A stretch of 49,747 bases of DNA. Origin: an uncultured bacterium (GTDB lineage: Bacteria; Pseudomonadota; Gammaproteobacteria; Burkholderiales; Burkholderiaceae_E). Under the pieces are notes generated by a model. It was not told the DNA's origin and made no database searches. It saw nothing but the letters and a program-made list of their open reading frames with translations. Positions 8,014-15,301 of the stretch are shown here, one piece after another. Location: positions 1-49,747 of the forward strand of contig CAIZPE010000165.1 in NCBI GenBank assembly GCA_903934795.1. The letters run 5' to 3'. Numbering within the stretch: position 1 is the stretch's first letter; each line of letters starts with the position of its first letter. Both the position numbers and the translations under genes were made by a program.

Positions 8014-8964
8014 CTACCGCCCCTCCCCCGCCCTCACCACCTCGGCCGGCGCCACGGCCGGCACCACCGGGGTGAGACCCTCGAGCACCGCTGCCGGCAG
8101 CTGCTCGGCGAGCTGCGCCACGGTGAAGAGCGAGCCGTCGTTGCCGAGGGTCTTGAACGCTTCGCCGTACCAGTAGGTGTGGATGCGGCCCTTCTCCACA
8201 TGGAACACATGGCCGTTGATGGCGTGCGCGCCCTCGGTACACAGATAGCCCACCAGCGGCGCGATGTGCTCGGGGCCGCGGCCGACGAAGAAGCGGTCGT
8301 ACTGCTCCTGGGTGATGAGGCCGGACTCGAGCTTGCGCTTCTGGTTGGCGATCACGGCCTCGGTCATCATCATGCGGGTGTCGGCCGCCGGGCACAGCGC
8401 GTTGCAGGTGATGCCGAAGCGCGCGGTCTCCTTCGCGATGGAGCGCGTGAGGCCGATGATGCCGGCCTTGGCCGCACTGTAGTTGCACTGGCCGAGCGAG
8501 CCCTTGAAGGCATCCGACGAGAAGTTGACGATGCGCCCGTAGCCCTCGCGCCGCATGTACTTGATGGCGTGATGCGACATCGCCCAGTGGCCCTTCAGGT
8601 GCACGCTGATGACCGCGTCGAAGTCGTCCTCGGTCATGTTCCAGATCATCCGCTCGCGCAGCATGCCGGCCACATTCACCAGGATGTCGATGCCGCCGAA
8701 GCTCTCGACGCACTGGGCGACCATGCGGCCGGCCTTCTGGTAGTCGGCCACGCTGTCGTGGTTGGCCACCGCGGTGCCGCCAGCCGCGCGGATCTGCGCC
8801 ACCACCTCGTCGGCCGGGCGCTCGTCGGTGGGCTCGCCGCTGCGTCCCACGCCGGTGTCGTTGACCACCACGCGCGCGCCCTCGCGCGCGAGCAGCAGGG
8901 CCACCTCGCGGCCGATGCCGCGGCCGGCGCCGGTGACGATGGCCGATCTTCCTTCCAGGTGCAT
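8014..8964 (-). CDS. SDR family oxidoreductase (multifunctional-enzyme-2 dehydrogenase-like)
   Basis: The product has 316 residues from the ATG at 8964 (MHLEGRSAIVTGAGRGIG); an upstream extension of the frame overlaps the next gene and lacks homology. TGAGRGIG is at 11-18, NVAG at 97-100, Ser-150, and Tyr-162/Lys-166 in YSAAK. The insertion after beta-2 (VVVNDTGVGRSGEPTDERPA) and the ADEVVAQIRAAGG segment resemble the hydroxyacyl-CoA dehydrogenase part of peroxisomal-type multifunctional enzymes. About 60 extra C-terminal residues go beyond the SDR core. It likely oxidises or reduces a hydroxyacyl-CoA or similar compound. It is the last gene of the minus-strand run that begins near 15.2 kb. 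Confidence 0.82.
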   Translation of the reverse strand: MHLEGRSAIVTGAGRGIGREVALLLAREGARVVVNDTGVGRSGEPTDERPADEVVAQIRAAGGTAVANHDSVADYQKAGRMVAQCVESFGGIDILVNVAGMLRERMIWNMTEDDFDAVISVHLKGHWAMSHHAIKYMRREGYGRIVNFSSDAFKGSLGQCNYSAAKAGIIGLTRSIAKETARFGITCNALCPAADTRMMMTEAVIANQKRKLESGLITQEQYDRFFVGRGPEHIAPLVGYLCTEGAHAINGHVFHVEKGRIHTYWYGEAFKTLGNDGSLFTVAQLAEQLPAAVLEGLTPVVPAVAPAEVVRAGEGR

Positions 8965-9028
8965 GGGAGTTCTCCGATTGGGGGTCTGAAGGCGGTCGCG
9001 CAGCGGCGCCCGGCAGTGCGAGGCCGGC

Positions 9029-10000
9029 TCAGCCCAGCAGGCCGCGCTGCGCGGCCAGGCGCAGGCTGGTTGCCACATCGATGACAAGCGGGCCGTCGCG
9101 GCGCACGCACACGGTGGCCTGCTCGCCCGCGGCAAGTTCGCGCAGCCGGTCGCCATCGAAGGCCACCACGCCCGGCCCGGTGAAGACCACCGGCTCGCCC
9201 AGCGCCAGCGCCTGCCAGCGGCTCACCCGCACCTCGCCGAAGAGGCCGGGCGAGATTGGCGCGCGCAGCGCCCGGCCCGAGCCGAGTTCCACCGCAAGAC
9301 CAAGATCATCGGCAAAACCCACCGGTTGCAGGAAGCCGCCGATCGGCGACATGCCTACCGACGCGGGCTCGGCGCGGGTAAGCACCAGCGCTGCCAGCCG
9401 CGCCGGATCGAAGGGCAGCAGATTGCCGGGATGGTCATCGCGCAGCAGCACCGCATCGATCACGCCGAGGTCCTGCCAGTGATCGGCGCTCACATGGACC
9501 AGCTTGCAGCGCGCGCCCGCCTCCTGCGGCGCAAGGCGGCCGCTGGCCACCAGGCCCGCCGCCAGACCCGCGCTGGTGGCCTCGACCATCACCGGGAACA
9601 CATTGTTGGTGCCGGTGGACAGCGGCACCAGCGGCACATCGGGCCAGGCGCTGGCAATCAGGCGGTTGGTGCCGTCACCGCCCAGCGAGACCATGGCCGT
9701 GCAGCCGGCCTCGCGCGCGGCGCGCACCGCGGCCAGGGTATCGGCCGGGCCATGGGTGAGGCCGACATCGAGCACCCGCACCCGTGCGCGCATCGGCAAC
9801 CGTTCCAGTGCCCCTTCCGAGATGCGGTAGGGCTCCTTGAGCACCAGGATCTCGTCCACGCCCATCGCATCGAGCCCGGTGGCGATGCGCGCGACCAGGT
9901 CGCGCTTGAGCTCATGGGTGGTGGTGCTGGCGCGCGCGGCCAGCCGCCGGACATCGCGGCCCGACATGGGATTGGCGATGATCGCGGCCCGACCGGGCAT
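9029..10000 (-). CDS. ATP-NAD kinase-like protein, AcoX type
   Basis: The product has 323 residues. GGDGTNR at 107-113 is the nucleotide-binding signature of the NAD kinase/diacylglycerol kinase superfamily, and STGTNNVFP at 128-136 is the following conserved loop. The N-terminal IIANPMSGRDVRRL matches the AcoX group, first named from acetoin-catabolism operons. The family is predicted to phosphorylate NAD or a small molecule; its true role in most bacteria is unclear. No acetoin dehydrogenase genes are nearby. It follows yghU by 19 bases on the same strand and probably shares its transcript. Confidence 0.78.
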   Translation of the reverse strand: MPGRAAIIANPMSGRDVRRLAARASTTTHELKRDLVARIATGLDAMGVDEILVLKEPYRISEGALERLPMRARVRVLDVGLTHGPADTLAAVRAAREAGCTAMVSLGGDGTNRLIASAWPDVPLVPLSTGTNNVFPVMVEATSAGLAAGLVASGRLAPQEAGARCKLVHVSADHWQDLGVIDAVLLRDDHPGNLLPFDPARLAALVLTRAEPASVGMSPIGGFLQPVGFADDLGLAVELGSGRALRAPISPGLFGEVRVSRWQALALGEPVVFTGPGVVAFDGDRLRELAAGEQATVCVRRDGPLVIDVATSLRLAAQRGLLG

Positions 10001-10019
10001 GGCGGGCAGCGCGCCGGGC

Positions 10020-10892
10020 TCAGCCCTGCGCGAGCTTGTCCTGGGTGCGGGTGTCGAAGTCGCTGGCGTCGTGCCGCTCGTGCAGCTGACTGGCCGGATC
10101 GCCCATCACCCGGTTGACCATGCGCCCGCGCTTGACCGCGGGGCGTTGCGCGACAGCGTCGGTCCAGCGCTGCACATGCCGGTACTCGTCCACCTGCAGG
10201 AACTCGCCGGCGCCGTAGAGCAGACCCTTGGCGAGCGCGCCGTACCAGGGCCAGATGGCGATGTCGGCGATGGTGTAGTCGTCGCCCGCCATGTAGGCGT
10301 TCTCGGCGAGGTGGCGGTCGAGCACATCGAGCTGGCGCTTGGTCTCCATCGCGAAGCGGTCGATGGCGTACTCGATCTTGGTGGGCGCGTACGCGTAGAA
10401 GTGACCGAAGCCGCCGCCGAGGTAGGGCGCGCTGCCCATCTGCCAGAACAGCCACGACAGGCAGGCGGCGCGGGCCTCGCCCTGCGCCGGCAGGAAGGCG
10501 CCGAACTTCTCGGCCAGGTGCATGAGGATGGCGCCCGACTCGAACACGCGGATGGGCTTGGGCCCGCTGCGATCGACCAGCGCCGGGATCTTGGAGTTGG
10601 GGTTGGCAGCCACGAAGCCGCTGCCGAACTGCTGGCCCTCGTTGATGCGGATGAGCCAGGCGTCGTACTCGGCGCCGGTGTGGCCAGCGGCCAGGAGCTC
10701 CTCGAACATCACCGTGACCTTCACGCCGTTGGGCGTGCCCAGCGAGTAGAGCTGGAAGGGATGCCGACCCACCGGCAGTTCATGGTCATGCGTGGGCCCG
10801 GCGATCGGCCGGTTGATGTTGGCAAAGCGCCCGCCGCTGGCCTTGTTCCAGGTCCAGACCTTGGGCGGGATGTATTCGGTGCTGTCGCTCAT
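10020..10892 (-). CDS. yghU: Glutathione-dependent disulfide-bond oxidoreductase YghU
   Basis: The product has 290 residues and matches the YghU/YfcG-type nu-class GST along its length: the start PPKVWTWNKASGGRFANINR, the LPVGRHPFQLYSLGTPNG strand, VNPNSKIPAL-like ANPNSKIPALVDRSG, the FESGAILMHLAEK segment, FGHFYAYAPTKIEYAIDRF and the ending QLHERHDASDF. Characterised homologues reduce disulfides or organic hydroperoxides using two bound glutathiones and no catalytic Cys. The neighbours are a Bug receptor upstream (24 bases) and an AcoX-like kinase downstream. With the upstream thioredoxin-like and selenocysteine proteins this makes a cluster of thiol-redox enzymes. Confidence 0.93.
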   Translation of the reverse strand: MSDSTEYIPPKVWTWNKASGGRFANINRPIAGPTHDHELPVGRHPFQLYSLGTPNGVKVTVMFEELLAAGHTGAEYDAWLIRINEGQQFGSGFVAANPNSKIPALVDRSGPKPIRVFESGAILMHLAEKFGAFLPAQGEARAACLSWLFWQMGSAPYLGGGFGHFYAYAPTKIEYAIDRFAMETKRQLDVLDRHLAENAYMAGDDYTIADIAIWPWYGALAKGLLYGAGEFLQVDEYRHVQRWTDAVAQRPAVKRGRMVNRVMGDPASQLHERHDASDFDTRTQDKLAQG

Positions 10893-10916
10893 GAGAGGGG
10901 GCTTCCGGGGTGGGGG

Positions 10917-11924
10917 TCAGTCGAGCTGGATGTTCTCGCGCCTGATGATGTCGGCCCAGCCAGCCGATTCGATGCGGATGCGCTCGCTGAACTCCTTCGG
11001 GCCGAGGAGATCGACATCGCCGTGGGGCAGCAGCTGTCGCACCAGATTGGGGTCGTCCTTGATCGACGCCAGCGCGGCATGGAGCCTGTCGATGATGGCG
11101 GGCGGGGTCTGCGCGGGCGCGAACAGGCCCAGCCAGAAGGTGACATCGATCTGCGGGTAGCCGGCTTCCTTCAGGGTGGGCACCTCGGGAAGGTCGCGCC
11201 AGCGCCGCGTGCCGGTGACCGCGAGCGCGGTGAGCTTGCCGGCCTTGATGGGCGGCACCGCCAGCGGGGTGTCGATGAAGGCATCGACCTCCTTGGCGAG
11301 CACGCCGAGCTGGGAGGCCACCGCGCTCTTGTAGAGCACCTCGTTGGCCTTGATGCCGGCGTGATTGTTCAGGATGCGGAAGGTCAGGCCGGTGATGTTG
11401 CCGGGGCCGGCCGCCGCATAGCTGAGCGCGCCCGGCCGGGCCCTGGCCCAGCTCACCAGCTCGGCCACCGTGCGGATGGGCCCGGTGCGTTCGTTGGTCG
11501 GGTTGACCACGAGGATCAGCGGCGCCGAGGTCACGGGCGTGACCGGCACGAAGTCCGCCATGCTGTAGCCGAGCTTGCGGTACAGATGCGGATTGACCGT
11601 CATGCTGCTGGAGTTGGTGACCAGCAGGGTGTAGCCGTCAGGGGCGGCGCGGGCCACCTCGGTGGCACCGATGACGCCGTTGGCGCCGGGCTTGTTGATG
11701 ACCACCACCGGCTGGCCGAGGCGGGTGCGCAGCTGTTCAGCCGCCACCCGCGCGATGGTGTCGGTGGTGGTGCCCGCGGCAAAGCCCACCAGGATCTGGA
11801 TGGGCTTGCTCGGGAATGACTGCGCCGGCGACTGCGCGGCGACAGGCGACGCGGCGACGGCGGCACCCGCGGCAAGCAGCCCGCCGAGCATCCGCCGCCG
11901 CCCGGAGGGGGCGGCGGGTTTCAT
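10917..11924 (-). CDS. Tripartite tricarboxylate transporter (Bug-type) periplasmic binding protein
   Basis: The product has 335 residues from the ATG at 11924. Its N-terminus carries RRR, a hydrophobic stretch and an AQS cleavage region, a possible Tat or Sec signal. The mature start FPSKPIQILVGFAAGTTTDTIAR, the PGANGVIGATEVARAAPDGYTLL block and a C-terminal VPTLKEAGYP segment are diagnostic of Bug receptors, which bind carboxylates or small organic acids in the periplasm. No TctA/TctB membrane partners are near, as is common for these expanded families in Burkholderiales. It begins 16 bases after the selenoprotein stop, so the selenoprotein unit and this receptor are probably one transcript. 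Confidence 0.9.
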   Translation of the reverse strand: MKPAAPSGRRRMLGGLLAAGAAVAASPVAAQSPAQSFPSKPIQILVGFAAGTTTDTIARVAAEQLRTRLGQPVVVINKPGANGVIGATEVARAAPDGYTLLVTNSSSMTVNPHLYRKLGYSMADFVPVTPVTSAPLILVVNPTNERTGPIRTVAELVSWARARPGALSYAAAGPGNITGLTFRILNNHAGIKANEVLYKSAVASQLGVLAKEVDAFIDTPLAVPPIKAGKLTALAVTGTRRWRDLPEVPTLKEAGYPQIDVTFWLGLFAPAQTPPAIIDRLHAALASIKDDPNLVRQLLPHGDVDLLGPKEFSERIRIESAGWADIIRRENIQLD

Positions 11925-11940
11925 CAGCAAGGTCCCTGGA

Positions 11941-12462
11941 TCAGGCCTTCTTCTTCACCAGGAGGGCCAGGATGGCCTCGAGGTGGTCGTCGGCCATCTT
12001 GCGCATTTCTTCATCGGTGCGGTCCTGGACCGGATGCGGCACGAACACATACGCCGGATCGGTGCCCAGGGCCTTGGACTGAACCGCGGCCGCATCGATG
12101 AACTCGGTGGTGGCCACCCCCACGCTGGGGATGCCGCTGGCTTCGAGATCTGCGAGGTCATGCGTACAGCACGACGTGCAGGAGCCTCAGTCAGCCAGAC
12201 CTTCGATGACCACATTGACCTCGCCCACGATCTGATGCCGCAGGGGCACCGGCGCGGGCTTGGCCACGGTGGGCTTCATGTAACGCCGCACCGCCACGCC
12301 ACGCTGCGTGAGCAGCGACTCGAGGCGATCAAGGAAGACATCGCCACGCGGCTTGGAGATGTCGAGCAGGCCCACGGTGAGGCCCTGCAACTGCTCGGGC
12401 CGCGCCAGGCGCGGTCGAGACGAGGCCGACTGTTCGGCAGTCGGGTCGAGGATGACGGTCAC
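11941..12462 (-). CDS. UGSC-motif selenoprotein (in-frame TGA read as selenocysteine)
   Basis: From a GTG at 12462 the frame runs to 11941 with a single TGA at 12187-12189, giving 173 residues with Sec at 92. The context is Asp-91, Sec-92, Gly, Ser, Cys-95, Thr, Ser, Cys-98, Cys-99, i.e. a UxxC redox motif plus a Cys pair. Protein-like sequence continues smoothly on both sides: GLLDISKPRGDVFLDRLESL before, VGVATTEFIDAAAVQSKALG after. A SECIS-like hairpin follows the TGA. GGGAGGTG precedes the start, and the GTGA overlap with the upstream gene implies coupled translation. The protein fits the uncharacterised group known by its UGSC motif; the reaction is unknown, but a thiol/selenol redox step is likely. 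Without a selenocysteine system in the genome the TGA would be a nonsense codon. Confidence 0.85.
12150..12181 (-). promoter_or_regulatory. Bacterial SECIS-like hairpin
   Basis: In the RNA sense, CUGC (12181-12178) pairs with GCAG (12153-12150). After a small internal loop (AC/CUC), GUCGUGC (12175-12169) pairs with GCAUGAC (12163-12157), closing a UGUAC apical loop. The loop has G at its second position followed by U, and begins 18 nt after the UGA. Both match the known constraints for SelB-recognised bacterial SECIS elements (apical G/U, about 16-37 nt from the codon). One pair is a G-U wobble. Pairing was done by eye. Confidence 0.72.
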
Positions 12463-13910
12463 GATTTCACCTCCCTGTTGACGGGTACGGATCCGGCGAA
12501 ACCGCCGGAGGTCCATCCCCCGATGATGCCCGAGAACATGCCGGCACCACCGCCGGCACGCACGATCAGCAGCCCGCCATTGCGCAGCTTGTTGCGCGAG
12601 GCGCCGCCCGCCGTGGCGGGCAGGCCTTCATCGATGCCCTTGGCGCCACGCACCAGCTCGGCGATGGGCACCTCGCAGAGCCGGTACAGCTCCTCGAGCA
12701 GGCGGGCCTTGCTCCAGCCGGCGGCACGGAAGGTGCGCTCATGCTCGGGGCTGACCACCAGCATGGCATCGCAGGCCGGCGCGAGCTTGACGTTGTGCAG
12801 CACCTTGAGCGACTCGGCAAAGCTGCGGGCGAGGCTCTCAGGGGTGCGCGATTTCTGGTCGACCACGCCCTGCAGGCCATAGCCGGCGAAGACCGTGACC
12901 GCCGACACGCCGCGGGCCACGCCGAAATCGGCCGACAGCGGCTCCCAGCAGGAGCCTTCCTCGTCTTCGGCGAAGCAGTAGGTGTACTTGCCGGGATTGC
13001 CCAGCGTGGCGCGGTCGACCTCCTGGGGCCGGCCGCCGCCGACATTGCGGATGACCAGCTGCAGCGCGCGGCCGATGGTGGCGTTGGCGCGGTTGCCCTG
13101 GCCCAGCGCATTGCCGCGCGCGTTCATGCCGATCTGGCGGCGTACCGGGCCGTTGACCACCACCACCGGCCCCACGAACATGGTGGTGGCCAGCACCCCG
13201 TGCCATGAGAAGGCGGGGTCGAGCGCAGCCTCGACCGCGGCCAGCACCACCGGCAGGTACTCGGGCTTGCAGCCGGCCATGACGGCGTTGATGGCCACCT
13301 TCTCGACGGTGAGCGGCACCAGGTTGGGCGGGCACAGGCCGAGCAGCTCCTGGGGGTCGCGGGTGGTGCCGCCGAGCATGCGCAGCACACGCTTCTGGGT
13401 GGGCGGCACCACCGGCAGGCCGTCGGTCCAGCCGCGCTCGAAGATGGCCTCGATCTCGTCTTCATCGTCACCGAAGCTCACCTGCCGGGCGGTGAGGCCG
13501 GTCTGGCCGAAGCGGATGCGCAGGTCTTCGAGCTTGCCCGGCTCGACATTGAGCGCGCCGCAGCCCGGACGCAGCGCGGGCAGGCCGGCGCCCAGGCCGG
13601 CCGAGCCGCTGACCCGCTCCCACTCGGCGCGGTCCCAGCCGAAGGTGCGGGCGGTCTCAGCGCCGCCACTGCGGCGGATGAGGGTGGGCACGATCTCGAT
13701 GCCGAGCTGATGGGAGACATCGAGCCCGGTGTCGTCGAGCCGGCCGGCGATGGAGGCCGGAAAGCCGGGGTCGTCCTGGGTGTAGACGGCGAGCGCGCCA
13801 GCGGCGGCAAGCTGGGCGAGCACCGGCTCGATGAGCTCGCAGGTGGGACAGTCGCGCTTGACCACGGCCACGAGGCCATCGGCGGGCAGGCTCACCACGG
13901 GTGCGGTCAT
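12459..13910 (-). CDS. Thioredoxin-like domain fused to a large domain of unknown function; partner of the selenoprotein
   Basis: The product has 483 residues from the ATG at 13910 (GGAG 6 bases upstream). Residues 1-90 look like a thioredoxin fold: strand LVAVVKRD, redox motif Cys21-Pro-Thr-Cys24 and a cis-Pro in IVPT (Pro-75). From about 150 a second domain begins (GWTDGLPVVPPT at 160-171), with conserved-looking blocks GLCPPN (191-196), MAGCKPEYLP (211-220), NARGNALGQGNRANATIGRA (263-282) and LVVSPEHERT (384-393). I cannot assign this domain. There is no signal peptide, so it is cytosolic. Its stop overlaps the selenoprotein start by 4 bases. Inference: the CPTC domain reduces the Sec/Cys centre of the neighbour, or the large domain is the catalytic partner. 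Confidence 0.75.
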   Translation of the reverse strand: MTAPVVSLPADGLVAVVKRDCPTCELIEPVLAQLAAAGALAVYTQDDPGFPASIAGRLDDTGLDVSHQLGIEIVPTLIRRSGGAETARTFGWDRAEWERVSGSAGLGAGLPALRPGCGALNVEPGKLEDLRIRFGQTGLTARQVSFGDDEDEIEAIFERGWTDGLPVVPPTQKRVLRMLGGTTRDPQELLGLCPPNLVPLTVEKVAINAVMAGCKPEYLPVVLAAVEAALDPAFSWHGVLATTMFVGPVVVVNGPVRRQIGMNARGNALGQGNRANATIGRALQLVIRNVGGGRPQEVDRATLGNPGKYTYCFAEDEEGSCWEPLSADFGVARGVSAVTVFAGYGLQGVVDQKSRTPESLARSFAESLKVLHNVKLAPACDAMLVVSPEHERTFRAAGWSKARLLEELYRLCEVPIAELVRGAKGIDEGLPATAGGASRNKLRNGGLLIVRAGGGAGMFSGIIGGWTSGGFAGSVPVNREVKS

Positions 13911-13923
13911 GCGGTCTCCGGAA

Positions 13924-14400
13924 TCAGGGCCCGCTCTCGCGCGGCGGGTGCGTCGAGTGTAAGTCAGGCGTGCCGGGGTGGGGGAACGCCGGTACCGAGA
14001 ACAGCGCGAGTTCATGGCGCGCCACCGCAGCCCGGGCCCAGAAGGCCAGCCCTTCAGGGTTGTTGCGGAACACGGTGAGGTGGGCCTTCTCGATGCCGAG
14101 CGCGCGCAGGCCGGCGATCGAGGCCGCGAGCAGCGCGCTGGCCAGGCCCTGGCGGCGGTGGTCGGTGTCGACCGCGAGGTGGTAGATCATGCCGCGCCGG
14201 CCGTCATGGCCGCACAGGATGGTGCCCACCAGCCGCGGCCCGGCCTGGGCCACGAAGCTCAGCCCGGGGTTGCGGGCCAGGAAGGCCGCCACCGGCTGCT
14301 CGGCATCGGCCGCGCTCAGGCCCACGCCCGGCGTGCGCCGCCACAGCGCCAGCGCCTGGGCATGGTCGGCGGCAACGAAGGGGCGCAGCGGCGGGCGCAT
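13924..14400 (-). CDS. GNAT family N-acetyltransferase
   Basis: The product has 158 residues. The acetyl-CoA binding motif A is visible as IYHLAVDTDHRRQGLASALL (about 90-109), with the R-R-Q-G-L-A pyrophosphate loop, followed by GIEKAHLTVFRNNPEGLAFW, the usual motif B. The N-terminal part (RPFVAADHAQALALWRRTPG) resembles YpeA-type members. It transfers an acetyl group from acetyl-CoA to an amine; the substrate is unknown. It ends 13 bases before the thioredoxin-like gene, so it is probably in the same operon. Confidence 0.85.
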   Translation of the reverse strand: MRPPLRPFVAADHAQALALWRRTPGVGLSAADAEQPVAAFLARNPGLSFVAQAGPRLVGTILCGHDGRRGMIYHLAVDTDHRRQGLASALLAASIAGLRALGIEKAHLTVFRNNPEGLAFWARAAVARHELALFSVPAFPHPGTPDLHSTHPPRESGP

Positions 14401-14426
14401 GGACGGCCGGCGCTGCCGGTGGATGC

Positions 14427-14457
14427 GGGCGGGTGCGGGCGGGTGCGGGCAGGCGGG
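14427..14457 (+). repeat. Tandem GGGTGCGGGC units, G-quadruplex-capable
   Basis: A 10-base unit is repeated about 2.6 times, giving at least six runs of GGG separated by one or three bases on the plus strand. The tract lies just upstream of the GNAT start, which puts C-runs in the coding strand of that gene's leader. Whether it forms a quadruplex is untested. Confidence 0.55.
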
Positions 14458-14475
14458 TACGGACCTGCGCCTGCC

Positions 14476-15234
14476 TCAGCCGCGGCCCACGAAGGGCATC
14501 TTGGTGGCCATGACCGTCATGAACAGCACGTTGGACTCCAGCGGCAGCCCGGCCATGTGCAGCACCGAACGGGCGACATGCTCGACATCCATGCGCGGCT
14601 CGACCCGCATGCTGCCGTCGGCCTGCGGCACGCCGTTGGCCATGCGCTCGGTCATCTCGGTGACCGCATTGCCGATGTCGATCTGGCCGACCGCGATGTC
14701 GTACTTGCGGCCATCGAGCGCGCCCGAGCGGGTGAGCCCGCTCACCGCATGCTTGGTCGAGGTGTAGGGCGCCGAGTTGGGCCGCGGCGCGTAGGCCGAG
14801 ATGGAGCCGTTGTTGACGATGCGCCCGCCCCGCGGGTTCTGGTCCTTCATCACCCGGAAGGCCTGCTGCATGCAGAGGAAGGTGCCGGTGAGGTTGGCAT
14901 TGACCACGGTCATCCACTGAGCGTAGCTGAGGTCCTCCAGCGGAAGGGGCGGCGCGCCGGTGCCGGCATTGTTGAAGAGGAAGTCCAGGCGGCCGAAGCG
15001 GGCCACCGCGGCATCGAAGAGCGCGCGCACCGAGTCGGGGTTGCCGACATCGGTGGGTACCGCCAGGGCGGCCGAGCCGCGCTCGCCGGCGGCGGCGATG
15101 GTGGCGGCCAGCGCATCGGCACGGCGCCCGGCCAGCACCACCTGCCAGCCGGCGTTCAGAAAGGCGAGCGCGGTGGCGCGGCCCACGCCGCTGCCCGCGC
15201 CGGTGATGAGGGCGACTTGGTTCTGTCCAGACAT
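14476..15234 (-). CDS. SDR family oxidoreductase
   Basis: The product has 252 residues from the ATG at 15234 ([18 protein letters not shown]); the frame extends further upstream only into the patatin gene. TGAGSGVG is at 11-18, NNAG at 88-91, Ser-144, and Tyr-157/Lys-161 in YTSTK. An arginine pair after beta-2 (LAGRRADAL) favours NADP(H). The C-terminal [20 protein letters not shown] is the membrane/tetramer segment seen in many SDRs of this subgroup. Substrate unknown. It may head the transcript that includes the GNAT, thioredoxin-like and selenoprotein genes, or be continued from the patatin gene 67 bases upstream. Confidence 0.85.
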   Translation of the reverse strand: MSGQNQVALITGAGSGVGRATALAFLNAGWQVVLAGRRADALAATIAAAGERGSAALAVPTDVGNPDSVRALFDAAVARFGRLDFLFNNAGTGAPPLPLEDLSYAQWMTVVNANLTGTFLCMQQAFRVMKDQNPRGGRIVNNGSISAYAPRPNSAPYTSTKHAVSGLTRSGALDGRKYDIAVGQIDIGNAVTEMTERMANGVPQADGSMRVEPRMDVEHVARSVLHMAGLPLESNVLFMTVMATKMPFVGRG

Positions 15235-15301
15235 GGGATGCCTCCGGTGGGGAAGGCCTGCGAGCTTACCCGAGGCGGCTCGAGGGCGGGCGTGGGCGCC
15301 G

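Noticed and set aside
11941-12123. Treating the selenoprotein as two separate small genes (11941-12123 and 12187-12516)
   Set aside because: The two parts are in the same frame, the 63 bases between them encode the cysteine-rich continuation, and only a TGA in a Sec context separates them. The second part also needs the GTG at 12462, which has a proper ribosome site.
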